Assembly (NCBI GenBank): GCA_002633005.1 | Contig: NMRA01000909.1 | Coordinates: 15,054-54,982, forward strand | Length of the DNA stretch: 39,929 bases | Direction of reading: 5' to 3' | Source: Phoronis australis | Lineage: Eukaryota; Phoronida; Phoronidae | Shown: piece after piece, positions 19,723 to 29,718 of the stretch | Position numbering within the stretch: position 1 is the first letter of the stretch | Layout: each line of letters begins with the position of its first letter | The notes under the pieces: generated by a model | What the model saw: the letters and a program-made list of their open reading frames with translations, nothing else | The model's database searches: none | Told to the model about the DNA's origin: nothing | Translations under genes and position numbers: made by a program

Positions 19723-20123
19723 TGTAACAAGAGTGCCCTAAACATGATTACATAAATAAGATATATGCACCCTGTAGTGATCAAGCTGTGCATTGCGTAT
19801 GGAATTTTCCGATCACTTTTGGGTCCTTTGGATATGGCCAGAACCTATAGGGGTTGTGGGTCTTGCCCTTCAGATCGTGTCTGATTGGTTTAAATTGTGT
19901 ACTTAAGCTTTGTCTCTGTCAGGCACGTGGAGTCCAGTCGTAGAGCTCAAGAAGTTAACACCTACACTCTCACTTACACCAAATTCCAACTATTTCTGCA
20001 GCTTTCGGGCTCCTCCCGAACTGGGTTGCCAATAGTTTAACCCCAGCAATTCTCAGGCTCCTCTTGAGCTTGATTGCATCTCACCTTTCGGATCTGAACA
20101 ACTAAATTGCCCCCGTTCTTACA
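19723..20123 (+). mobile_element. 3' LTR of the gypsy-like element
   Basis: A 401-bp segment starts TGTAAC and ends CTTACA, the TG…CA inverted ends of an LTR. It directly follows a polypurine tract. No second copy (5' LTR) is present in the window, and no target-site duplication can be checked because the 5' end is lost. The 3' boundary is the less certain one. Confidence 0.68.
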
Positions 20124-20725
20124 CATACATGTACAACTATTAATTAGCGACTGGCCTACCCGTGTATCAGAACTGTATAAATCACAACGCTGCGATACTA
20201 GATCATGGAACAACTGGATTGCTTGTAAGTGTGATACATTGTATTTACATCTTCTTACAATAAATGTATGTACTATTCACCAACTTTTAGTTTTCAATAT
20301 CACCTTAAGTCCGTACCGGGCTCGTAAAATCGGGACGCCTTGGTCGTAGATACCAGCCCCGTTAAACTTCAAACTCAAATTTCTCAAAAATGTGCAACTT
20401 ACATGCGGGAACTTTTTAGATTTTGAAAACACTCTAGTAAATAAATTAAAAAAACACCAAAATAAAATTGCCCCCCCCCCAAAATACTCACAAAAATCAT
20501 TTTCTAGAAGCCCTACAAATCCTGCCCCGGATAGAGACGATGGTCATTGTCTAGCCAACGGAGGCTGAGGGTCTACGTGTTGCCTATTCCAACTTACGCG
20601 AGTTTTCGTCATACAGAAACATATCGAGTCGAGTGAGTAAATCAGAAGACTATGGTTGGAAACTTATTTTACATTTTCCAACTAGAAGAGCTGAGAGCAA
20701 CTGCGTGCGGCTGAAATTGACTTAC
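20124..20725. other. Intron 1 sequence without recognised feature
   Basis: Nothing was seen apart from a C10 run at 20,471-20,480. Confidence 0.45.
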
Positions 20726-20870
20726 CTAAAGCTTGTAATATGACGGGCCTTGTCTCCTCCAGTAACCGAAAGCATAAAATGAGGTCTTCATCACTGAATC
20801 CAGCGCCCTCGTCTTTGATGTAGGGAACATATCCATTGGAATTGAAACCATTTTGTACGCTGAAAGACAT
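20726..20870 (-). CDS. SABATH-like methyltransferase, exon 1 (N-terminus)
   Basis: This first coding exon holds 48 codons plus one base, from an ATG at 20,870-20,868 to a donor reading TTTAG|GTAAGT. The N-terminus begins MSFSVQNGF and ends in a helix-like stretch ETRPVILQAL, the position where relatives have a helix before the SAM-binding strand. The leftover G joins the AT of the next exon to make Asp, which keeps the frame open. The ATG was chosen because it is the first in the open frame and the exon ends in a strong donor. A further 5' non-coding exon cannot be excluded. The 28-bp minisatellite begins about 110 bp upstream of this ATG. Confidence 0.62.
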
Positions 20871-20978
20871 CTCAGTACTCAGCCTCGATCCTTAGCACGC
20901 TTGCTCACAAATCAACGTACTGTAACTTGGAAAACTACAGACTTCGTTGTCTCGACAGCACTTAAAAGCCCAGACAGC

Positions 20979-21133
20979 TGAACCTCTAATCTAGGGGGTC
21001 AGAGGTTGAACCTCTAAACTAGAGGGTAAGAGGTTGAACCTCTAAACTAGAGGGTCAGAAGTTGAACCTCTGATCTAGAGGGTCAGAGAATGAACCTCTA
21101 ATCTAGAGGTTCAGAGAACTTCTAATCTAGAGG
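20979..21133. repeat. 28-bp dyad minisatellite upstream of the methyltransferase
   Basis: Units begin with TGAACCTCT at 20,979, 21,007, 21,035, 21,063 and 21,091, exactly 28 bp apart, with a shorter last copy near 21,115. Each unit contains an inverted pair CCTCTA-(3 nt)-TAGAGG followed by GTCAGAGGT. The array starts about 110 bp upstream of the exon 1 ATG of the minus-strand gene, so it lies in the putative promoter or 5' UTR. It may act as repeated dyad binding sites or simply be a neutral minisatellite. Confidence 0.9.
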
Positions 21134-21539
21134 ATCAGAGGAGACTAGTGAACTGTGCAGCTTATTACGCGGCTCCGTGTGGTTTCTTGTACTCAGCGAA
21201 GCAAATGGACTCACTATGGCCGCACTGGCAAGTTCAGTAGCTGTCTCTTGACTGGACTAAAAATCTGGCAAAACACCACAATATCTCACATAATCTCACA
21301 AAATGTTGCTTTTAGCGAGGTCCTAGAGTTGAACTCCGAGTCCCACCCAGCCTAACCTGGCGGGTGGTAAGAGTGTTCAATTCACTTCACAAGTAGCGAG
21401 GTCACCCCACAATGATCACTGTGGTCAAATAAATGTCTTGACTCCTGTGGCGGGAGATTTGAAGTGACACATACAGTGCTACGATGCTACGAAAGATAAC
21501 ACAAAATACGTCACACGTCATACCTCGTCAGCTGGCAGG
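21134..21539. other. No recognised feature
   Basis: No gene or repeat is recognised upstream of the minisatellite. GTTGAACTCC (21,333-21,342) recalls a tRNA B box, but no tRNA fold was found. Confidence 0.4.
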
Positions 21540-22785
21540 GCCATATATAGGAAAGGGAGGGGTGGGGGGCACATTTCAGTCGTCGGTGTTAAATCGTGCC
21601 AACTGACATAGGTGTGGGGCCGGGGACAATCGAGAAAAGACAGACTGCGCAATACGGATGAGATAGAAAATTGATGAAAACATTTAACAAGTCTGTATCA
21701 GTGCACGGTGTACATTTTGAGGACCATGGCCAGCATATAGTCCGGTAAGGTCTCCGCTTTGGCATCACAGGTCGTCTAAATGCACTTGAAAACGAGCATG
21801 TAATCACTCATACAGGTACTTCGAAAAATCGAGAAAATTTGTAAAACGAAGCTTTTGTGGAGCGTATTGATTTACTGGATTTTTAAACTCAATAAGACAA
21901 TTTTGCAAATGCTAAACTAAGTTCTAACAGAGGCCCCTGTTTAGCAAGAGAAAACGCAGACAAGTGTCGCTTAATTTCTTTTTCTCGAAATTGTATATCA
22001 TTTGAGAAAAAAATAATCACATGACAAACAACATCAATTGCTGCGCATTTCCTGGTTTTTCAAAATATAGATATTTTCATATTTAGGGGCCCCGCCCTTG
22101 AAGGAGGCCATCGATGACATTCAAGTGGCCACCCTTACTGTGTTTTTATTGACAAATTCTTAAGGGGCAGCTCACGGAGAGAGGGCCCAATGCTGGAATC
22201 GATAACCTCTATTTTCCTGTTTTGTGTGAAATCGTGCAACCGGCTTTCCTGTTGAAGAAGGTCACTTTCCTGCACCGTCGTTTGACCACACAACAGTGGA
22301 ATAAACTGTCACTCTTTTCCAAGCTTAATAATGTTTAGCCTTTCATCTTAAAGTGTCCCATTTCAGACGGGATCCTCTCTCCGTGGAGCAGTTCGGGGGA
22401 AATATCCGTTCGTCCCTCTATACATGTAAATTCGACACTGCCAAGTATTCACGAAGGAATTTGAGATTCGAAATTAATCCAAAAACACAAAACATTCGTG
22501 CACAGCTAAGCAGTATCAAGAAATTCGACCCAAACAACCAAAAAATGTAAAAAAATACATTAGGATTGACCCCCATCGAAAGGGTGGGATTTCGAAGAAC
22601 GTGAAGACCAATCTATGTGAATTACACGAAGGGACTATTTACGATGGTTAGTTATAAACTAATGTTTCCTATAGCATCACAAGAGTAGTATCTCATTTGA
22701 AGGTGATTACTATGAGTCGTTTGTAAAGAATTCTCACGTGTGGAAAACACTGCTGTCGAGGCTACTATTTGTGAAGGCCCTGTAC
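21540..22785 (+). repeat. Left arm of a diverged inverted duplication
   Basis: Blocks match the reverse strand of 24,200-24,920 in the same order. Examples are GTTAAATCGTG with ATCGAGAAAAGA, AAGGTCACTTTC, TGCCAAGTATTCACGA, AAAACACAAAACATTCGTGC, CATCGAAAGGGTGG and GGACTATTTACGATGG. A stretch of about 450 bp (21,700-22,160) has no counterpart in the other arm. An open frame at 22,353-22,550 contains KTQNIRAQ, shared with the other arm. The original element or gene is unidentified. Confidence 0.8.
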
Positions 22786-22970
22786 ATGTCAAACGGGGGT
22801 ACTCAATGAACTCTCGTAATCATAAACAAAGATTTCAACGTTTTTGACAGTGGAATTCAAGTTAACCGTTATAGGTAGTCTGAAATGAGCAAAAATACAC
22901 CTTAATACGAATGCCCCATCTTGCATCTTCACCCGTTTACCAGTCAAAAATCTACAAGCATGCCTGCGGA

Positions 22971-23240
22971 CATTGCTCATAACATTCTGTTTTGATAAAC
23001 AAATTCCTTGGTTTCTGATTTACTCGTTTATATATCTACGATAGATTCATAGATGATTTTTGACAATTAGAAGCTAACCTTGTAAGAATTGATGATGTTT
23101 CAGTGAATTTAGTTGCAATATGATATTGGAAAGACTATAATCCGATCCTCAAATACTGTAGTAAAGTATAGCCAGGAACCACTACACTGAGACCAGTTTT
23201 ACCAATCTAAAATAACTCTCAGACATTGATGAAATTCGGA
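22971..23240 (+). repeat. Direct duplication, copy A
   Basis: CATTGCTCAT, TTTCTGATTT, TATCTACGA, GACAATTAGAAGC, TTTCAGTGA and ATTGATGAA recur in the same order about 402 bp to the right. The duplication lies in the spacer of the inverted duplication. Confidence 0.85.
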
Positions 23241-23372
23241 CAATTCCCAAAAATATATTAACAATTCAAATGGCAACAAATGCATTACTTTTCGACTTAG
23301 GTAAAAGATTTTTCGCTTAAAGTCACAAACAGGAGATCAGTAAGAAATTGAGTCATTAAATCAAGGTAAACG

Positions 23373-23625
23373 CATTGCTCATAGAATCTATTGTTGATTT
23401 CTGATTTCCATGTTTATGTATCTACGAAAATCGAATGATTGTAGATGATATTTGGACAATTAGAAGCGAATCTTTTAAGAGATGACGATGCTTCAGTGAG
23501 CGAACTTAGTTGCAGGCTGACATTGGGGAAATTGATCTATCATCAGATCTCCAAATTAATAACAAAGTACACTAAACGATTTTTGTCTATCTGAAATAAG
23601 TCTCAAGGATATTGATGAATGTCGG
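23373..23625 (+). repeat. Direct duplication, copy B
   Basis: This is the partner of 22,971-23,240, with small indels. It ends at ATTGATGAATGTCGG. No coding content was seen. Confidence 0.85.
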
Positions 23626-24199
23626 TCGTGTTCCAACGAGGGATTTTGAAACAGTCCCAGAGGCACTATATCAGGGACCTCGGGATCTCACCTTTTCAAA
23701 AAACACCTTCAAAGAATGGCCATAATGAAATAAAGTTTTCCTGAAACCGGATCACAATGAAACTAATCTTGACCATAGGGCCAGCGCACTGACGAATGTG
23801 CGCGAACTAAGTTGCCCGTATCATGTGTATCATAACTCAGCTGACCAACAAATATTTTCACAGTGTTAGATCTCAGCTACAGTTACTTGAGGCAGCTCCT
23901 CGCTACCCGTCGATGCAATGGTCCTAGGCCCATNTTGGCGCGAAGTCGAAAATGTTTGTGCCACCCCCATCCAATAATTTTTGAATTCCTACGGACTTGG
24001 TGTCTCAAAAATGTACACACTTCCACTGACGCCGGGAGTTCAAATTCAGTTCATGTGAATCACTGAGATTCTGTCTGGACCTACTATATGGTTACAAGGG
24101 AATGGTGAACAAAGAATACTTATTACGGTTCAAGAGTTAAACTAGGAACCCCCAAAAACACTAAAAATCTTTCTTGATGATTGCGAGTACTTTGAGAAC

Positions 24200-24920
24200 C
24201 TCCCTTAGACATGCATGTACATGTTCATCAAAAGTTGTACCCGGCCCCGACAGCCTTTTCAACATGTGCGACTTTCTTACAATGAACTTCTAAATAGTAA
24301 CAATCTTCAAAAGAAATACTTATCTTCTTATACTATGGGAAAAATAAACATTACTTTATAAAACCATCGGAAATAGTCCTTTTGTGTAATACACAAAAAG
24401 TAGTCATCCTGTTCTTCAAATTTCCACCCTTTCGATGGCGATCAATCCTATTGGACCGAATGCTGATACTTTTGGCTGTGCACGAACGTTTTGTGTTTTT
24501 GATGAATTTGCGCATTGCCTCGTGAATACTTGGCAGTCAGTGGCAAATTTACGTGTATAGAGGTACAAAGGAATCCAAATCACCCCAGAGAGAAAGGACC
24601 CTTTCTGAAAGGGAAACTCATACAGCATGGGAGAGAGTTACAGTTAATTCCATCGTAACCCTGAAAGAAGTGACCTTCCTCAACATGGAAGGTTTTACGA
24701 TTTCTAACACTGGGCTCTCTGACCGTGAACGACCTCTATTGATCGTTCTCTTGAATTTTCTCTCTTCTACTTGTTCCTATGTCTTTCTTTTCTCGACTGC
24801 CCCCTGCCTCACGCCTATGCCACGGTTTAACCCTGACGCCTGCAAATTATTGGGGTGCACGTGTCCTTCCCCCGGTCTACCTGCTAATTCCTACAGCCCT
24901 GTAAACTGTTTCAATTTTAT
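24200..24920 (-). repeat. Right arm of a diverged inverted duplication
   Basis: On the minus strand this arm carries the blocks listed for 21,540-22,785, with many substitutions and indels. The frame at 24,416-24,628 holds KTQNVRAQ in the place of KTQNIRAQ. Divergence looks similar in the open and non-open parts, which favours a repeat over a conserved exon pair. Confidence 0.8.
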
Positions 24921-24929
24921 TCCGCTTTT

Positions 24930-25320
24930 TTAGAAGTGAATAACAGTTTCAGGTCTTTTTATTTTCCTTTTTATTCGGGAAGGGATATCCTTTTGGAGGG
25001 TATGGTGCGATTCATCCCCTTTTTCCCCTGCAAGTCTGGTATTGACCACCCGAGACTACTGATATTATTATCTTAATCTTGTGCGTCAGCTATACTCTGT
25101 ACCTTTGTCCTCCGTGAACAGTGACTGAGTTATATCAAACATCTATAACGTTGGCTGCAAAAACAAGGAGTCTAAACACGGTACGTCGTAAATTACCCGG
25201 TTAGACACCTAAAATGCCGTGCTGTCAAAACGTTCTTATAGTGGACCGCCAAATCTAACCACAGGACAAGAAGTAAAATATCCTATACCAACCACACCGA
25301 CTAAATCCAATATGTGTTTT
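24930..25320. other. No recognised feature
   Basis: This is AT-rich sequence without convincing open frames. Confidence 0.45.
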
Positions 25321-25338
25321 TGTGTGTGTGTGTGTGTA
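25321..25338. repeat. (TG)n microsatellite
   Basis: This is an uninterrupted run of about nine TG units. Confidence 0.9.
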
Positions 25339-25394
25339 GCTAAGAGGTGCGATTCTAGGGATTTATTTACCGGGAGTTTAAAGTATAGAGTTTA

Positions 25395-25870
25395 GGGGAT
25401 GGCGGACAAAATGGCCGCCAGATTTGCATATGACCATTATGACTCGAGAGTGGAATGTGATAGAGTAAAAATTCAAAAAAGTTTACGTATCTTCTGTAAG
25501 TCAACAAATCCATTGAAAATAGTTTTGCGTGGCTGCGATGACACCATCCGCCATTTTCCAAGATGGCCGCCAACACTACGTCGAGTCACACAACTTTGCA
25601 CGAACAGATTAGTGTATCGTTTTGATTCAAACACTGCATCATATTTTCTGGTTGAATAATCCATTGAGACTCCTTGCGTTTGGCTCTAATGATTACTTCC
25701 ACCATTTTCTAATATGGCCTCCAAATAGTTGCTTGGTGTAAGAACTTCAAATTTCAGAGACACGCCATCTTCACAGATTTCATATTCTGAGTTTCATAGA
25801 TCAACATGTTCATTAATATCATTTTTGTCTGGCTCTGATTTATACGACTACCATTTTATCACGATTGTTA
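25395..25870 (+). repeat. 150-bp tandem repeat, three diverged units
   Basis: The block CATTGA…TTTTGCGTGGCT, then CGCCATTTTCCAAGATGGCC, recurs with the anchor TGGCT at 25,530, 25,681 and 25,830. The periods are 151 and 149. The third unit lacks the ATGGCC part. The open frame at 25,399-25,659 is a by-product. Confidence 0.7.
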
Positions 25871-26225
25871 AACAAATAATAACTTATTTAGGTGAAAAAC
25901 GGGTTCGCCTGAACTGAAGGGGGATTCTCTGTAAAAAATGTGGTGTGTCAAAAATAACTCTCCACGATTAATTCAGTAATTTACTTTCCACACCTACATG
26001 TATTGACCATCTGTGTCGCCTCCACTTAGTTGTAAATGCTAATGAACACAGCAACAGTTGAGACCAGAGTAAGGTTTAGCAAGGTATGTTTGGCAAGTTA
26101 AACAGTTTATAAGCACTTGAACAGCTCCCACTAGGCTTCTCTTTAGTGATGTTACACGTGTGTCCAAAGCAGTAATTCTCAGTCTGTGATCAAAATGTAT
26201 ACACAATCAACAAGTATTTACACAA

Positions 26226-26827
26226 CTAATCTCTTTTAGCTGAGAATGAATTGCTGCAGCTTATAACACTGCATTCTCCACATGCAACCGAGCACGGCAA
26301 TCCTAACTTCTTGTGAGTTCTCTTGGAACTGCAGTTGGTCTTGCACGAGCATCTTAATATCAACAGGTTCTCTGGTGCTGCTGGCTGGACTGTCGTCATG
26401 GGAATGAGTTTTCCACCTGCCACCATTCATCCTCAATCCAGCGGGTCTAGAAAACTGGACCGCTCTTGTTCTTGTCCTCGCAGCGTGGCCGAAGTTTACT
26501 TGCTGAAGCAGTTGGTAGTAATAACTGTATTTGGACTTGACCTACGCATGATGACACCTTTTCCTCAAATCGCCTGCATTGCAAGTCATTTAAATTTCCA
26601 GAGCCATTCTGAAGAATCAGTCTCCATATATTCTGACGAGCCAACATTTGTGTACAAGCATTGAATTGCTCCCTCTCTTGGCACGGAATCTGTGTGTTTT
26701 GTGTTAGTGACATTCGGGGCTCCTCTGGTATTTCTGAAGAACCGGAACTTCTTTCTTGAAATCTTGGAGCCATTGGTTCTGGATTGGCATTACTTGATGT
26801 TGAACGCTCTGGCTGTGATGATAGCAT
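26226..26827 (-). pseudogene. Cysteine-rich (CXC/TSO1-like) ORF remnant
   Basis: Two minus-strand frames, shifted relative to each other near 26,430-26,450, form one degraded coding stretch. The upstream frame (26,447-26,827) contains RRFEEKVSSCVGQVQIQLL and LPTASASKLRPR. The downstream frame (26,226-26,426) contains LIPMTTVQPAAPENLLILRC, then a cysteine pattern CSCKTNCSS…LPCSVACGEC…SCSN. The spacing resembles the CXC domain of tesmin/TSO1 proteins, and from memory similar tails occur in repeat-associated invertebrate proteins. One expected cysteine reads Thr (KRTHKK). The function is unknown. Confidence 0.5.
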
Positions 26828-27700
26828 TCAACACTGATTCTACCAACATATGCCCCCCTCACTGCTCCATCCACACCTTTTCAATTTAACATGTGGATCA
26901 CACTGTTTGGTCCATACACTGTCTCAAGAACCTGAAGCCTGTTGCCTGCCAACAAATCAAAGAAAGCTCATCTCAGTATCACTGTCGTTTGGTTTGCTAG
27001 GACTAATTTTCTCTAAAATCAGTTACCTATGTTCATAAGAAGCATGCATATTAAACCAATTGTGAGTAATTTATTTATTTTTCATCAAATTCAGGTGAAA
27101 TCAGCTGCCAAATTCTCCACTCGTGTCAGTAGCAGACGAAATCTTTGCATGGGAACAATGGATAATATCTCCAATAGCAGAGAACAAAGCCACTTCCCAA
27201 TGTGATTCAGGGTTTGTGTACTGAATAAGCCAATAATTCCACCCGAATTACATATTCTTCTAACAAATATTATGTTTTAATGCCTCAAATGAATATGAAA
27301 CTCTTTAATAAAGTTTAACTAATTTAAAGCCTTTACTGAAAAACACCAAATTTTATGTTAAGTAATCTAAAAAAAATCCACATTTAGTACCCAAATCTTA
27401 AAAACAAACTTGATAAAGAATCAACTCATTAAGCCTGATTGTAGATTGTAAAATGCTTTTGTGTAAATGCTTCTCAGGTTACAAACAAAGTTTGCAGAAT
27501 GCACATGCGGTAAATTGGAGTTACATGTATTTGTGAGCTGGTGGCCATTTTGTCAGTCATCTAGATTTTTTTTCTCCAATCAGTGACCAACTGTAAGGTT
27601 CAGATATTTTAGATTGTCTAACTTACAAATGCATAGAAACTTTTTCAGCGCAAAATATGAAAAGAAATTTTGCAACACGTACCGAATAGCGAATGTGCCG
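26828..27700. other. No recognised feature
   Basis: This AT-rich region holds no supported gene or repeat. Confidence 0.45.
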
Positions 27701-27707
27701 CCGCAGT

Positions 27708-27724
27708 TGCATTATGGGAAATGA
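27708..27724 (-). promoter_or_regulatory. ZNF143/THAP11-like site
   Basis: The minus strand reads ATTTCCCATAATGCAAC, close to the known ZNF143/SBS pattern ACTACAATTCCCAGAATGC. It sits in a small GC-rich patch (GCCGCCGCAG). No start site or exon is visible beside it, so a promoter here is only a possibility. Confidence 0.3.
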
Positions 27725-27960
27725 ATGCCTCTATCGCTTGACAACCGATTGCGTACTGTGTTGCCGGGTGTTGTTGTAACGAATGTTTAGCACAGAAGGG
27801 GTCAATAACGTTATTTTATTTGAATTCTTATCAAAAAATCAATATTAAACGAATAACTACTGCAGGAAGCATGCAACTGTATTTTATTATAGAAATGCTT
27901 TGGAAATGAATAAAGTCACCGTTGCCGCACATCACCTCCGTCGACCGTGACTGTGTTCAA

Positions 27961-29718
27961 CCGGGGCCCGGTCTCAATGCAGTTTCCGTACTCAGACTCA
28001 TAAACATACTCGAGATTTCATACTCAAAATCGTGCTCACTGGAGTCGTACTCGAAAAAGCGTAGTAGACTCCAAACGTACTCAAATCTGAGAATCGTGCT
28101 CGAGTTGCTATGGAACTGTTTATGATGTGAAATACAAAACCAGGCAAAGTCGCGGCGCTGATTCAGCGCTCCCTATATTCGCATCGACTACCCTAGCAAC
28201 TATGTTATCGTCAGCTCTCGCTACAATTACAAGAGTATAACGTGGAATACTGAGTGTTCTGTAACTTATTCATTTTTTTAAGTTTCAATACAATATTCTT
28301 CTACCATTTCTTGATACATTTGCCAACTATTAAGCTTTACTTTTTGAGTTTCTTATCTCCCGCCGGAAAATGTCACAAGAAATTTGAAACAGCTTATCAA
28401 AGAAAGTCAGTCGGAGCAGCCAAAATCTCAGTGTCTGATTTAGTCAGGGGGCATTCTCCCTTACACTTGACTCATTTACTCCTAAAATTGGCATGGTCAC
28501 ACCCGCCAACGATTGACGGCATATTGAAATTTTCTTTTTCATTAATGCAGTGGTAGGCTTACGTGGGCCGGTGACTCCGGCACTGGAGTCGGGTACCATG
28601 ATATTAGAGGCCTGCAACCAACATTTTTAAGGGAGAGTTCGAATTGCACATTTTCTTTGATGGGAGGTCGAATTTCAAAAGTTTGTACCTTAGTTGCCAG
28701 CAGTGGTGTTCTTTCCTAGTAAACCGGTTGTCCACGTTAGCCCGAAATCCCAGGCGACATTTTTGGGCCGCAGTTGTTTGGTTACTGGTCAACCCCTTTT
28801 CTCTCTTGCGTAGAACCCATTGCCTTGTAGGCCTGCACTGATGTCAAAACTTTGATAGTGCATCTTTGCATTTTACCGGGATGTATCAAGTTAGCTGACA
28901 TTTGGCAAATGAGTTAAAAACACTACATGTACAGGCAATCAGAGTTCATCAGTGAACGGGACGAAACGTCTACTCATAAATCGGCAAACAAAATATTGAC
29001 TATCATTCAGGTATTAAGGAATTATCGATGACTAATTTATGATGTGAAATCTGACAGGGAGGCAACTTTTTTAATTTTCCTCGTTAGTATTTAGGAAACC
29101 GTACAAACCGTTGCACACGCACTTGAATCACGGCAATCCCCACCCCACAGCTGCTTTGGACCCTTGTAGTGACCCGTCGACATGGGCTTAGCATTCGCCA
29201 GTTGCCACCTGGGAATCGTAGTAAGAAGGACTTTAAAAATTGGCGGCAATGAAGTGCGGTGATACGGCGGTTTAAGATGAAGAAGATTTAAAATTATAAC
29301 TATAAGCGCTGAAATATGGTATGAGGACTTAAATTTTCCAAAGATTTGCTGTTTCTCGCAGTGGTTTTTCGCTATTTTCTTCTTTCGCTCACGGAATAAT
29401 TTGTCTGTGTCTCACATTCGCCGTATTATGCCTATAAGTTTTCGAATACTTCAAGCACACTGCCACACAGCCAAACTTGAAATTTGGAGCATATACTCGG
29501 AATTTTTACTCAAAATCGTACTCGAAATATAAATAATATATACTTCAGTTCGAGTATACTCGAAACTTGAGTACGTGCTCAAAATTTCGAGTACAGATTA
29601 TTCGAGTATGACATTGAATACAGCAAAGCTGAGTCTCTACTCGAGTTGAGTATGAAGTTTGAGTTTGAGTTTGAGTATGATTCGAGTCTGAGTACGGAGA
29701 TTGGAGACCGGGCCCGGG
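27961..29718. mobile_element. Terminal-inverted-repeat element, long member
   Basis: The left end CCGGGGCCCGGTCTC and right end GAGACCGGGCCCGGG are inverted copies. The similarity continues inward for about 60 bp (CCGTACTCAGACTC on both sides). Both ends carry many ACTCAAA/ACTCGAA and TTCGAGT copies in both orientations, typical of transposase-binding subterminal repeats. The interior, 1.76 kb in total, has no transposase frame, so it is non-autonomous. Flanks show no clear target duplication. Confidence 0.78.

Larger units (their letters stand above)
4955..20870 (-). other. Gene span: SABATH-like carboxyl methyltransferase (partial, six exons seen)
   Basis: This is the extent of a minus-strand, multi-exon gene for a SAM-dependent carboxyl methyltransferase of the SABATH/Methyltransf_7 family. 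Members of the family transfer a methyl group from SAM to a small-molecule carboxylate; the substrate here is unknown. The six exons total 715 coding bases (about 238 residues), against a usual length of 330-380, so the C-terminal part is missing. Exon borders are GT/AG. The phases (1,1,1, then 2 against an expected 1, then 1,0) agree everywhere except between the fourth and fifth pieces. The introns are large and stuffed with repeats, including a gypsy-like element and two repeat arrays. No polyadenylation site or last exon was identified; 176-4,954 was searched by eye without success. The assignment rests on remembered family patterns, not a database search. Confidence 0.75.

Noticed and set aside
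21300-21400. tRNA-like B-box sequence GTTGAACTCC
   Set aside because: No A box at the right spacing and no cloverleaf; the opposite strand does not fold either.
28961-28970. ACGAAACGTC resembling the 3' part of a hammerhead core
   Set aside because: The required CUGANGA box is not present at the right distance.
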